Under the pieces are notes generated by a model. It searched no databases, was not told the DNA's origin, and worked only from the letters and a program-made list of their open reading frames with translations. From NCBI RefSeq assembly GCF_041435115.1, contig NZ_CP108046.1, positions 6,944,001 to 7,008,000 of the forward strand: 64,000 nt of DNA, read 5' to 3'. Numbering within the stretch: the first letter of the stretch is position 1; each line of letters begins with the position of its first letter. The translations under genes and the position numbers were made by a program. Shown here in pieces: positions 17,099 through 24,963 of this stretch. Source of the DNA: Streptomyces sp. NBC_00289 (lineage in GTDB: Bacteria > Actinomycetota > Actinomycetes > Streptomycetales > Streptomycetaceae).

Positions 17099-17627
17099 CG
17101 GATGATCCCCTCGTCGTGACGGGCGGCCGGACGACGTCGAGCGGCGGCCCTCGACCGTGCGCCGTCATCCACCGTCGGCTGCCGTCGGCGCCTTCTGCGA
17201 GCTCGGGGCGCCCGTCGGTGGCGGTGGTGGACCCGCGGCTTCGGCCGTCGGATGGCTGGCACCGACCGAGTCACCCTTATCGGCCCCGCCACACCTCGGC
17301 CGCGCCACACCTCGGCGCTGCCGCACCTCGGCTCCGCCGTACCTCGGCCGCGCGCACCACCGGGCCGACTCGCGACCACAGGAAGGACCACAGCGCGTGG
17401 CGTAACTGCCCGAGCTCGTCCCGCGGCACGTCCAGGTGTTCGGCGTTCTCCGGGCACCCCGCGGAGGCGGCGGACGGCTGCGGCAGCGGGGCGGTGCGGT
17501 CGATCCGCATGACTGCGCGAGTCGCCTGCCCGGCGTCCGGCGTAGTACACATGTTCCGGGGAATGAGGAAAAACCGTGGAGACGGGTGTGAACTGCCGGG
17601 CTCGGGCAGGGGGAGTGGGGAGACGGA
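17099..17627. other. Gene-poor interval of 529 bases with tandem repeats
   Basis: No convincing gene lies between the hypothetical gene ending its start at 17098 and the STAS gene at 17628. The interval holds four 16-bp tandem repeats at 17288-17351. A minus-strand frame at 17277-17510 could encode 77 residues (MRIDRTAPLPQ...), but its end runs through the repeats and it has a poor ribosome site, so it is left unannotated. Confidence 0.6.
17288..17351. repeat. Four tandem 16-bp repeats
   Basis: Four head-to-tail units at 17288, 17304, 17320 and 17336 share GCC(A/G)(C/T)ACCTCGGC followed by three variable bases. Units one and two share the first 13 bases. They lie in a gene-poor gap, so they could be binding sites or a slipped-strand expansion. 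Confidence 0.85.
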
Positions 17628-17981
17628 GTGGGTAACCGGTATCAGGCCCTGTCCGGGGCCGTCGCTGTGACCCCGGCACTGAGCGTGTCGCCGCTCACCG
17701 GGCGGAGCGGTCTGCGGGTGGCCGGAGAGGTCGGCCTCGCGACACAGGTGATCTGGGAGCGCGCGCTGGAGCGGGCCGTGCGCGAGGACGAAGACGTGTA
17801 CCACTTGGAGTTGTCTGCCGTGACTTTCGTCGATGTCGCGGGCGCCGGTGCGCTCGCGGCCGCCGCTCAGCGGCTCGAGGACGGTCGGCGTATCGTGCTG
17901 AACCGGCCTCCGGCCACCCTGCAACGGGTACTGGAGATGTTCTGGCCCGAACTGGCGGCGATCGAGGTGTCGATGTCATGA
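17628..17981 (+). CDS. STAS-domain anti-sigma factor antagonist-like protein
   Basis: A 117-residue single-domain STAS protein. GTG 17628 is preceded by GGGGAG at suitable spacing. The fold is indicated by the strand GLRVAGEVGLATQVIWERAL, then VYHLELSAVTFVDVAGAGALAAAA, where the conserved loop that carries the phosphorylatable Ser in SpoIIAA-type antagonists reads VDVAGAGA: the usual D-S-S/T is replaced by D-V-A. Phosphoregulation at that site therefore looks lost. It overlaps the MEDS/ATPase gene by four bases (ATGA), so the two proteins are probably made in equal amounts and interact. Confidence 0.85.
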   Translation: MGNRYQALSGAVAVTPALSVSPLTGRSGLRVAGEVGLATQVIWERALERAVREDEDVYHLELSAVTFVDVAGAGALAAAAQRLEDGRRIVLNRPPATLQRVLEMFWPELAAIEVSMS

Positions 17982-18997
17982 GTGCCGCGGCGCACCCCTT
18001 CGAGGCCTTCGACTCCTCCGAGCCCGGCGTCCCGGGCGGCTCCGACCTGCCGAGCGACCCTGTCGAGCCGAGCGACTCCGCCGACCCCTTCCTCCATCCC
18101 GCCCTGTTCTACGAGGACGAGCGGGAGTACGTCGCCGGGACCGTCTCCTTCGTCCGGGCCGGCCTGGCGGCCGGCGACCCCGTGGCGGTGGCGGTGCCCG
18201 GGGAGAACCTCCGGCTCATCCAGGACGAGCTGGGCGACGCCGCCGACGGCGTGCGGTGGCTGGACATGCGGGAGGCCGGGCGCAACCCGGGCCGGATCAT
18301 CCCCGGGGTGCTGCGCGCCTTCGCCGACGCCCAGCCGGCCGGCCGCCGGGCGCGGATCATCGGCGAGCCGATCTGGGCCGGCCGGACGGAGACCGAGTAC
18401 CCGGCCTGCGTCCAGCACGAGGCCCTGATCAACGCGGCCTTCCGGGGCCGCACGGTCAGCATCCTGTGCCCCTACGACACCCGGCGCCTCGACCCCCGCG
18501 TGATCGCCGACGCCCACGCCACCCATCCCACCCTGGTCCTCTCCTCCGGGCTGGAGCAGGACAGCACCGCGTACGACCCCGCGGACGTCGTCGCCCGCTA
18601 CAACGAGCCGCTGCCGCCCGTGACGGACGCGCTGTCGTTGTCGTACGACGCGGAGTCGCTCTCGCGGGCCCGGCACATCGCCACCGACGAGGGCGCCCGG
18701 CTCGGGCTCGCGGGCACCCGGCTGCAGGACCTGACGCTGGTCACCGCGGAGCTGACCACCAACAGCGTGGTGCACGGCGGCGGTTCGGGCACGCTGCGGG
18801 TGTGGGCCGAGGACGGGTACGTGCTGTGCGAGGTGCGCGACAAGGGGCGGCTCGCCGATCTGCTCGCCGGGCGCCGGCCCCCCGCCCGTGACCAGCGGGG
18901 CGGCCGCGGGCTGCTCCTGGTCAACCTGGTGACCGACCTGGTGCGCGTGCACACGGACGAGGACGGCACCACCGTGAGGTGCTGGTTCGCCCGCTGA
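17978..18997 (+). CDS. MEDS sensory domain plus HATPase anti-sigma-type regulatory protein
   Basis: A 339-residue protein. After a 37-residue acidic Ser/Pro-rich start, residues 40-200 match the MEDS (DcmR-like) sensory domain: HPALFYEDEREYVAGTVSFVRAGLAAGDPVAV is its opening, and WAGRTETEYPACVQHEALIN and LCPYDTRRLD are conserved blocks. Residues 210-339 are an HATPase_c domain of the SpoIIAB/RsbW type, with LTLVTAELTTNSVVHGG (N box) and RGGRGLLLVNLVTDLV (G2). There is no HisKA domain, so it is not a conventional histidine kinase. The STAS partner encoded just upstream suggests a partner-switching module controlling a sigma factor. Confidence 0.88.
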   Translation: MSAAAHPFEAFDSSEPGVPGGSDLPSDPVEPSDSADPFLHPALFYEDEREYVAGTVSFVRAGLAAGDPVAVAVPGENLRLIQDELGDAADGVRWLDMREAGRNPGRIIPGVLRAFADAQPAGRRARIIGEPIWAGRTETEYPACVQHEALINAAFRGRTVSILCPYDTRRLDPRVIADAHATHPTLVLSSGLEQDSTAYDPADVVARYNEPLPPVTDALSLSYDAESLSRARHIATDEGARLGLAGTRLQDLTLVTAELTTNSVVHGGGSGTLRVWAEDGYVLCEVRDKGRLADLLAGRRPPARDQRGGRGLLLVNLVTDLVRVHTDEDGTTVRCWFAR

Positions 18998-19025
18998 CAG
19001 CCCGACTCGCGGGGGCCCGACTCGT

Positions 19026-19043
19026 GCCGGCGGGGACGCCGGC
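19026..19043. terminator. Hairpin between convergent genes
   Basis: GCCGGCG at 19026-19032 and CGCCGGC at 19037-19043 form a perfect 7-bp stem with a GGGA loop, between the MEDS gene stop (18997) and the mbl-like stop (19054). It could terminate both transcripts. Confidence 0.5.
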
Positions 19044-19053
19044 CGGCCCCGGT

Positions 19054-20091
19054 TCAGGTGGACAGCGGGGTCAGTACCAGGGGCTCGATCCTGCCCTCCA
19101 GCATGGCGCCCAGGCCCTGCACGGCGCACACGTCGGGCCGTTCGGCGATGTGCACCGGCATGCCGGTGGCGTGCCGCAGCATCTGGTCGAGGCCGGGGAG
19201 CAGGGCGCTGCCGCCGACCATCATGATCCCGCGGTCGGCGAGGTCGGCCACCAGGTCGGGCGGGCAGTCCCGCAGCACTCTGCCGATGCCGTCGAGTACG
19301 GCGGTCAGCGGGGTCTCGATGGCGTCGCGGACGGCGGCGGTGTCGACCCGCACCGAACGGGCGAGGCCGGTGGCCACGTCCCGCCCGTGGATCTCCGTGG
19401 AGGCGGGGCCCAGCGGGGTGAGCCCGTTGCCGGAGAGGGCGAGTTGCAGCGGCCGTACGGACTGGCTGGGCAGCATCAGTTCGTGTTCGTGGCGCAGGTG
19501 CTGCACGATCGCGTGGTCGACGGCCTCGCCGCCGACGGGGATGCGTTCGGCGGTCACGATGGACCCGAGGGACAGGACGGCGACCTGGGTCGCGGCAGCC
19601 CCGCACACCATGATCATGGTGGCCTCGGGGCGCTCGACGGGCAGTCCGCAGCCGACGGCGGCGGCGATCAGGGTGTCGACGAGCTCGACCCGGCGCGCTC
19701 CGAGTCCGACGAGCGTCTCGATCGCGGCGCGCTGGGCCAGCGGGTCGGCGTCGTGCGGGGTGCAGGCGGCCGCCCGCAGCCGGGGCTTGCGGCGCAGCGA
19801 GCGGCGGATCTTGTCGCCGAGCAGGTGGCGCAGCATGCGCTGCGCCATCTCGATGTCGACGACCGTGCCGCCGGAGACGGGCCTCACCACGCGGATGTAG
19901 TGGGGCGTGCGCCCGGTCATCTTCTCGGCGAACTCGCCCACCGCGATCAGCGCGCCGGTACGGGTGTTCACGGCGGCGGCCGACGGCTGGTCGACGACGA
20001 GCCCGGCGCCCTTCACGTACACCCGTGTCCTCGCCGCTCCCAGGTCGACGGCGAAGTGGCAGCGGCGCAGCTGTTCCAGACTGGCGGTCAT
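19054..20091 (-). CDS. mbl: MreB/Mbl-family actin-like protein
   Basis: A 345-residue actin-fold protein. The first phosphate-binding loop reads AVDLGAARTRVYVKGAG, with DLGA in place of the usual DLGT, and the second is MIMVCGAAATQVAVLSLG, where the usual D-I-G-G-G-T is replaced by VCGAAAT. The adenosine motif IMMVGGSALLPGLDQML is close to normal. VVRPVSGGTVVDIEMAQRML is a recognisable MreB block. The altered phosphate loops suggest weak or absent ATP hydrolysis. Streptomyces carry a short Mbl involved in spore-wall assembly; the gene order here, with matB and a SAV_2336-type gene, fits that gene as I recall it. It lies 162 bases downstream of the SAV_2336-type gene on the same strand. Confidence 0.83.
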   Translation of the reverse strand: MTASLEQLRRCHFAVDLGAARTRVYVKGAGLVVDQPSAAAVNTRTGALIAVGEFAEKMTGRTPHYIRVVRPVSGGTVVDIEMAQRMLRHLLGDKIRRSLRRKPRLRAAACTPHDADPLAQRAAIETLVGLGARRVELVDTLIAAAVGCGLPVERPEATMIMVCGAAATQVAVLSLGSIVTAERIPVGGEAVDHAIVQHLRHEHELMLPSQSVRPLQLALSGNGLTPLGPASTEIHGRDVATGLARSVRVDTAAVRDAIETPLTAVLDGIGRVLRDCPPDLVADLADRGIMMVGGSALLPGLDQMLRHATGMPVHIAERPDVCAVQGLGAMLEGRIEPLVLTPLST

Positions 20092-20253
20092 GGCAGGTCC
20101 TCCCGAGTGCGCAGACCGTGGGGGCCGCCGAGCGGCGGGCCTCTTGGGAATCGTGCGGGGGCGGGGAGACGGGCGCGCGCTGAGGAGGGCCGGGCGGGGG
20201 GCCGCTGAATGGGGGCTTTGCCTGCCGTATCCCTTGTAAGGCTCAGGTAAAGG

Positions 20254-23200
20254 TCAAAGGGAACGGGCGGCTTCGAGCAGCGGAGCCAGCGAGGGGACCG
20301 TGACCTCGCAGCCGGCCTCGCGCAGGCGCTGGTCGATGGTGGGATTGCGGGCGAGGCCGATGAAGTGCACGCCGAGCTGCTGGGCGGCGGTGAGTTCGGC
20401 GACCGTGGAGCCGATCAGTACACCCGTCGGCGCCGGCACGCCGGGCGAACGCAGGGCGCGCAGCAGGCAGTCGGGGTGGGGCATCAGCAGTTCCAGGTTC
20501 TCGCTGCGGGCGTGGATGCCGTCCAGCGGGAGCCGGTAGGGCTCCAGATAGCGTTGTACGGCCTGTTCGCAGACGTCCGTGACCACGGCGACCCGGCGCC
20601 CGGAGTGGTGCAGCGTGCGGACGAGGGCGATGGAGTTGTGGGTCGTGGGCGCGTCCGGGACGGCCGTCAGTTCCAGTTGGTCGAGGCGATCCCGCAGGAG
20701 GGGCGCGAGGTCGTCGTGGGCGAAGGCGCGGAGCACCTCCAGCGGGTGCACGAACACCTCACGCCCCGTCGGCCCGTCCTTCGAGGCCCGGTGTTCGGCG
20801 GCGACGGCGAGCAGGTCGAGGGCGGCCTCGCGTGCGGCGTGGGCCGAGAACAGGCGGGTGACGGGCCCGTCGAAGCCGAGCAGCACGGCCTCGGCGTCGG
20901 CGAGGAGGTCCGACGGCGGGCGCGGTGAGGGAGCCGACCGCTGCGGCGCCGGTGGCGGTGCCCCCTCCGTGGTCAGCTGGACCGCGTAGGTCACCGACAG
21001 GCCCGGTACCGGCCATTTGCCCAGCCCCGCGTTCACCGACCGCTGGGCCGCGCCCGCGCGGCGCAGCGGATGGCGGCGGGTGATGCGCGCGGCCGCCTCC
21101 AGCAGATGGTCGAGCAGCCGCTCGGAGACCCGGGTGGTCTCGCTCCGGACGAAGGCGACCGGATCGTCCACGTGCCAGGACAGCTCGACCGCGGCGGCGA
21201 AGGCGCCCTTGCCGGAACTCGGCAGGGACACGCTGTGGAAGGCCTGGTGGGTGGTGAGGTCGACCTCGTAGTACGTGGTCGGCCGCGGCGGCCGGATGCC
21301 GTGCGGCTGGGCGGGGTTGAGCAGCGTGAGCGGGCCGTCGGGCTGGGTGTGGACGATGGCGGTGCGGCCGGGTGCGGGGATGCCCAGGGCGCCGAGATCG
21401 TGACTGATGTAGGGACCCCGCACCAGGTCCCGTTCCTCGGCGTCCGGGCCGGAGTCCGACAGCGGGCAGTACCAGGCGACCGGCGGGCCGTCCGGCGCGT
21501 CGTGGTGCAGCGGCTGGAAGCGCGGCGAGGCGAGGGCGGCGGAACTGGCGGCGAACTCCTCGTACCAGGCGGGGGAGACGACCACCACGACGTCGGCGGC
21601 CGACCGCTCCCGCACCGCGAGCACCTCCGGCGGTACGGCGGGGTCCTCCGTGTCGTCGGCGAACAGCGGCGTGTGCCAGAACGTCACCCGGAACCGCGGC
21701 GGGTCCGGCAGCCCGGCCAGGGCCTCGACGAGCCCCCGCATGACCGCCACCAGCACGGGCAGGACGTAGGCGCCGGGCTCGGCGAGCACGACGTAGCCGT
21801 TGTCGCGGACGTGGATCTCGCGGGGGGTGAGGGCGGCCCGGTCGAGGATCTGGTGCACCGCGTATTCGAGGGTGATCCGGGCCTCGGGACGGCCGGTGAG
21901 GTCGTCGGCCTCGAAGACGACGACCGGGCGCAGCTGCCCGGCCGGGGCGGGCCGGGGGGCGGGCGGTCCTCCCTCGCGTGCGAGGGCGTGCAGACGGCGG
22001 AAGTCCTCGCGGTCCGGATACTCCTGGACCAGGCCGGTCAGGTCCGCCGCCGCCTGCTCGAACCGGCGCAGTTCCAGGTCGAGTTCGGCGCGGGTGGCGC
22101 AGAGGGAGAGACGGAGCCGGAGCAGCCGGGTGCGGGCGGTGTCCGCGGCCGGACCGGGGACGCCGTCGAGGGCAGGCCCGCGCCAGAGGCCGAGGGCCTC
22201 GCCCACGTGGGCGCGGGCGGCCTCGGTGTTCCCCGCGGCGCGCTCCGCCTCGGCCCGCTCGGCGAGTTGCCGGCAGTGCGGTACGTCCACGAAGTCCGCG
22301 CTGGTGTGCAGGGCGTAGCCGTCGGGAAGGGCGGCCAGGACACCGGGGCCCAGGGCGTTGCGCAGCCGGGACGCGTAGGTGCCCAGGAGGCCGGCGGATC
22401 GGTCCGGGGCCGCCGCCGCCCGGCCCCAGATCCCCTCGGTGAGCTCCGCACGCGTCACCGTGCGGCCGTGCCGCAGCAGGAGCATGCACAGCATGGCCTG
22501 TTCCTGCGGGGAGCCGGTGGCGACGGGGTGGCCGGTGCCCCGGCTGACGGAGGGCGGGCCGAGGAGGGTGTAGCGGAGCGGGGTGTGGGCGGATCGGGCC
22601 AGGGAGAGGGGGCCGGGATCGCGCAGGTCGTGCAGGTTCTGCTGGAGCTGATCGGCGGGGTCCGGGGACATCAACCGGTTGAGGATCCTCGCGTACGGGT
22701 TCCGCAGGCCGGCCGGAAGGGCGATGAGCCGGTCGGCGGTGACGCGCAGCCCGGACTTGGCCGGCACGCCCGACGCCAGGTGGAAGAGCAGCCCGCCGAG
22801 CGCCCGGAGATCGTCCCCCGGCCCGGCCCGCTCGTCTCCGAGGTCGAAGAGGGTCAGCTTGACCGTTCCGTCGGGCAGCAGCATCACGCGGGGCATGCCG
22901 AGGCCGCCGTGCGGGACGCCGGCCTCGTGCATGGCCTCCAGACCGCTCGCGAGCTGCGCGCCCAGCGACACCAGAAGCGGCGCCGGAAGCCGGTAACCAC
23001 CGGTGGACGCGAGAGAGTTGAGGGGGATGCCGTCGAGGTGCTCCATGACGAGGTACCGGGTGTCGTCCTCGACTCCGTAGTCGTGGACGGCCACCACGTT
23101 CGGGTGGTCGAGGGCTGCCAGGGCCTCGGCGGCCCGGAGGAAGGCCCGGCGGCGCTCGGGGGTGCTCGGCGCGAGGTGGAGCCGTACCGCCACTGGCTCC

Positions 23201-24963
23201 CCCCGCTCGACGTCCTCGGCCCGCCACAGGGAACTGCTGCCGCCGCGCTGTTCCCCCAGCCGATAGCGGTCACGAAGCGCCGGACGCCGGTCCGGTGACT
23301 CCGGTGACTCCGGTGACTCCGGTGACTCCGGCGAGTCCGAAGAATCCGGGGAATCCTGGGAATCCAGCGAGTCCGGTGACGGACCCCCCAGCCGTTGTAC
23401 GCTCTCCGGCCGAACCGTGGCGAACGCCTCGTCCGGCGTCCCTGTCTCCGTGCCGGACGCCGACGGGGTCGAGGCCCGGAACTCGCCGCGGGCCCGCCCG
23501 GCCCGGGTGTCGATCAACCCGCCCACCCGGTCGAGGAGTTCGGTGGTGCGGCTGCGGGCGGTGCGGGGCAGGCCGCGCAGCAGCAGGTCCCGTACGCCGG
23601 GCCGGAACGCGTAGGAGCCGGCCGGTCCGGGGACGCTGGTGAGCATGCCGCTGAGGATCACCTCGGCCAGGTGCCGGGGACGCGGGTCCGGCTCCAGGGC
23701 GGCGTGGACCAGACGCATGACCGGCAGGTCGGGGCGGCCCACCGCGAGGTGCCCGGCGAGGCGGAACGCCTCCGGGGAGGCGGTCGCGCGGAACCGGAGC
23801 ACCAGTTCCTCGGCGGACAGCCGGCCTATGTCGGTGCGCTCGTCGGAGGCGGCGGGCGGACGGCCCAACAGGGCGACGGCGGACGGGAAGCCGCTGCCCC
23901 CGGGCGCCGCGAGCAGTGCGGCCCAGTTCGCCAGCCACCGCGGCCCCGGCTCCAGCACGGGAAGCGGGACCCGGCCTTCGGACCCGGCCTCCCGCTCGGC
24001 CAGGACGTCCCGCTCGTACGGCTCGAACGTGAGCGCCGCCGACGGAGCCGCCGGGTGAGGCGCCGTCAGCCGGCCCGGTGTCGTCGGCAGAGCGGTGTCC
24101 CGCCACAGGTGCTCGGGGAGCGGCTGTACGACGGCCAGGGGCATCCGGCGTGCCCAGCGGCGCAGGGTGTCGTACCAGAGGGTGCCCGCGGGACCCTCCC
24201 GCCACTGCGGGCCCATGCAGTCGCTGACCAGGAGGGTGACGGTACGGCCGTCGGCGGGGCTGTGCGCGCCCTGGCCGCGGACCGTGCCGTCGGGGCAGGC
24301 CCGGTACGGGGTCACCGTGCGGAAGACGCCCGACTGGGCCAGGGCGGTGTGCAGTTCGTGGATCAGGGGGCGCCAGACGGGCATCGTGGGCCCGTCGTCG
24401 TACACCAGGTTGAGGCGCAGCCAGCGCTCCCGCGCGGGACGCATGACCGGCAGCCACCACTCGGGGGCGGCGCCGAGGCGGGCGATGCGGTCGGCGGTGG
24501 CACGTTCGTCCAGTTCGTGGCCCTGGGGTGCGTCGACGCGGCGCTTGAGCGGACGCAGGGAACGTTGCAGCCCCAGGGGGTGGCGCAGCATCGGGGGCGC
24601 GGGGGCGAGCAGGGAGGTGTGGGGCCGGGCCGTGGCGTCGGGGGGCCGCTGGGCGGGCAGGTGCAGCGGGGCGCGGGGCGGCCGGGGCGGCGGGTCGTGC
24701 GGCTGCCCGGGCGGGGGTGTGGACCGGGCGTCGGCGGGCGGGGGCGGCGGCTGTTCGGCGGCTTCGGGCGGTCGTACGTCCTCGGGGCGGGGGTCCGGGG
24801 CGGGCGGCGCCGCGGGGTCGGCCGCCGGGGACTCCATGTGGCGGGCCAGCCACAGGAGTTCGGCGAGTTCCAGCGGGGTGGGGCGGACGCCCGAGCCCGC
24901 CTCGGCCAGGACCTGGGCGAGGCGGATCAGGGCTTCCGGGGAGCCGGGCCGCTCAGAAGGCAT
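20254..24963 (-). CDS. SAV_2336-type multidomain protein: vWA-like, pseudokinase, AfsR/BTAD-like and pseudo-HAD domains
   Basis: A 1,569-residue cytoplasmic protein. Residues 1-43 are the short helical SAV_2336 N-terminus, and 45-130 are Pro-rich. About 175-300 is vWA-like: the metal-site equivalent reads NLVYDDGPTMP and a later strand TLLVSDCMG. Residues 530-558 are an SPE/SPD repeat. Residues 565-770 are a protein-kinase fold with catalytic losses: VAVR (Arg594) replaces the ATP-binding Lys, the HRD loop is PHGGLGMPR (Gly687 for Asp), while DLG remains. Residues 795-1000 are a winged helix plus BTAD region as in AfsR/SARP proteins. Residues 1010-1330 match no fold I recognise. Residues 1352-1567 are HAD-like, but motif I is LLGFDGPV with Gly for the nucleophile Asp, and the GDS motif is GST. 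The gene overlaps the MoxR gene by 11 bases. Confidence 0.82.
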   Translation of the reverse strand: MPSERPGSPEALIRLAQVLAEAGSGVRPTPLELAELLWLARHMESPAADPAAPPAPDPRPEDVRPPEAAEQPPPPPADARSTPPPGQPHDPPPRPPRAPLHLPAQRPPDATARPHTSLLAPAPPMLRHPLGLQRSLRPLKRRVDAPQGHELDERATADRIARLGAAPEWWLPVMRPARERWLRLNLVYDDGPTMPVWRPLIHELHTALAQSGVFRTVTPYRACPDGTVRGQGAHSPADGRTVTLLVSDCMGPQWREGPAGTLWYDTLRRWARRMPLAVVQPLPEHLWRDTALPTTPGRLTAPHPAAPSAALTFEPYERDVLAEREAGSEGRVPLPVLEPGPRWLANWAALLAAPGGSGFPSAVALLGRPPAASDERTDIGRLSAEELVLRFRATASPEAFRLAGHLAVGRPDLPVMRLVHAALEPDPRPRHLAEVILSGMLTSVPGPAGSYAFRPGVRDLLLRGLPRTARSRTTELLDRVGGLIDTRAGRARGEFRASTPSASGTETGTPDEAFATVRPESVQRLGGPSPDSLDSQDSPDSSDSPESPESPESPESPDRRPALRDRYRLGEQRGGSSSLWRAEDVERGEPVAVRLHLAPSTPERRRAFLRAAEALAALDHPNVVAVHDYGVEDDTRYLVMEHLDGIPLNSLASTGGYRLPAPLLVSLGAQLASGLEAMHEAGVPHGGLGMPRVMLLPDGTVKLTLFDLGDERAGPGDDLRALGGLLFHLASGVPAKSGLRVTADRLIALPAGLRNPYARILNRLMSPDPADQLQQNLHDLRDPGPLSLARSAHTPLRYTLLGPPSVSRGTGHPVATGSPQEQAMLCMLLLRHGRTVTRAELTEGIWGRAAAAPDRSAGLLGTYASRLRNALGPGVLAALPDGYALHTSADFVDVPHCRQLAERAEAERAAGNTEAARAHVGEALGLWRGPALDGVPGPAADTARTRLLRLRLSLCATRAELDLELRRFEQAAADLTGLVQEYPDREDFRRLHALAREGGPPAPRPAPAGQLRPVVVFEADDLTGRPEARITLEYAVHQILDRAALTPREIHVRDNGYVVLAEPGAYVLPVLVAVMRGLVEALAGLPDPPRFRVTFWHTPLFADDTEDPAVPPEVLAVRERSAADVVVVVSPAWYEEFAASSAALASPRFQPLHHDAPDGPPVAWYCPLSDSGPDAEERDLVRGPYISHDLGALGIPAPGRTAIVHTQPDGPLTLLNPAQPHGIRPPRPTTYYEVDLTTHQAFHSVSLPSSGKGAFAAAVELSWHVDDPVAFVRSETTRVSERLLDHLLEAAARITRRHPLRRAGAAQRSVNAGLGKWPVPGLSVTYAVQLTTEGAPPPAPQRSAPSPRPPSDLLADAEAVLLGFDGPVTRLFSAHAAREAALDLLAVAAEHRASKDGPTGREVFVHPLEVLRAFAHDDLAPLLRDRLDQLELTAVPDAPTTHNSIALVRTLHHSGRRVAVVTDVCEQAVQRYLEPYRLPLDGIHARSENLELLMPHPDCLLRALRSPGVPAPTGVLIGSTVAELTAAQQLGVHFIGLARNPTIDQRLREAGCEVTVPSLAPLLEAARSL
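23292..23381. repeat. Ten 9-bp in-frame tandem repeats coding for SPE/SPD
   Basis: Ten consecutive 9-base units follow each other from 23292, the first four identical (CCGGTGACT), the rest degenerate. Being a multiple of three, they expand or shrink the Ser-Pro-acidic linker between the N-terminal module and the kinase-like domain of the SAV_2336-type protein without breaking the frame. Confidence 0.9.

Noticed and set aside
17277..17510. Possible 77-residue gene on the minus strand
   Set aside because: Poor ribosome site, and its second half is encoded by the 16-bp repeats, so it could not be supported.
21070..23298. Plus-strand frame of 742 codons inside the SAV_2336-type gene
   Set aside because: Opposite strand of a confident gene, low complexity, no family motif.
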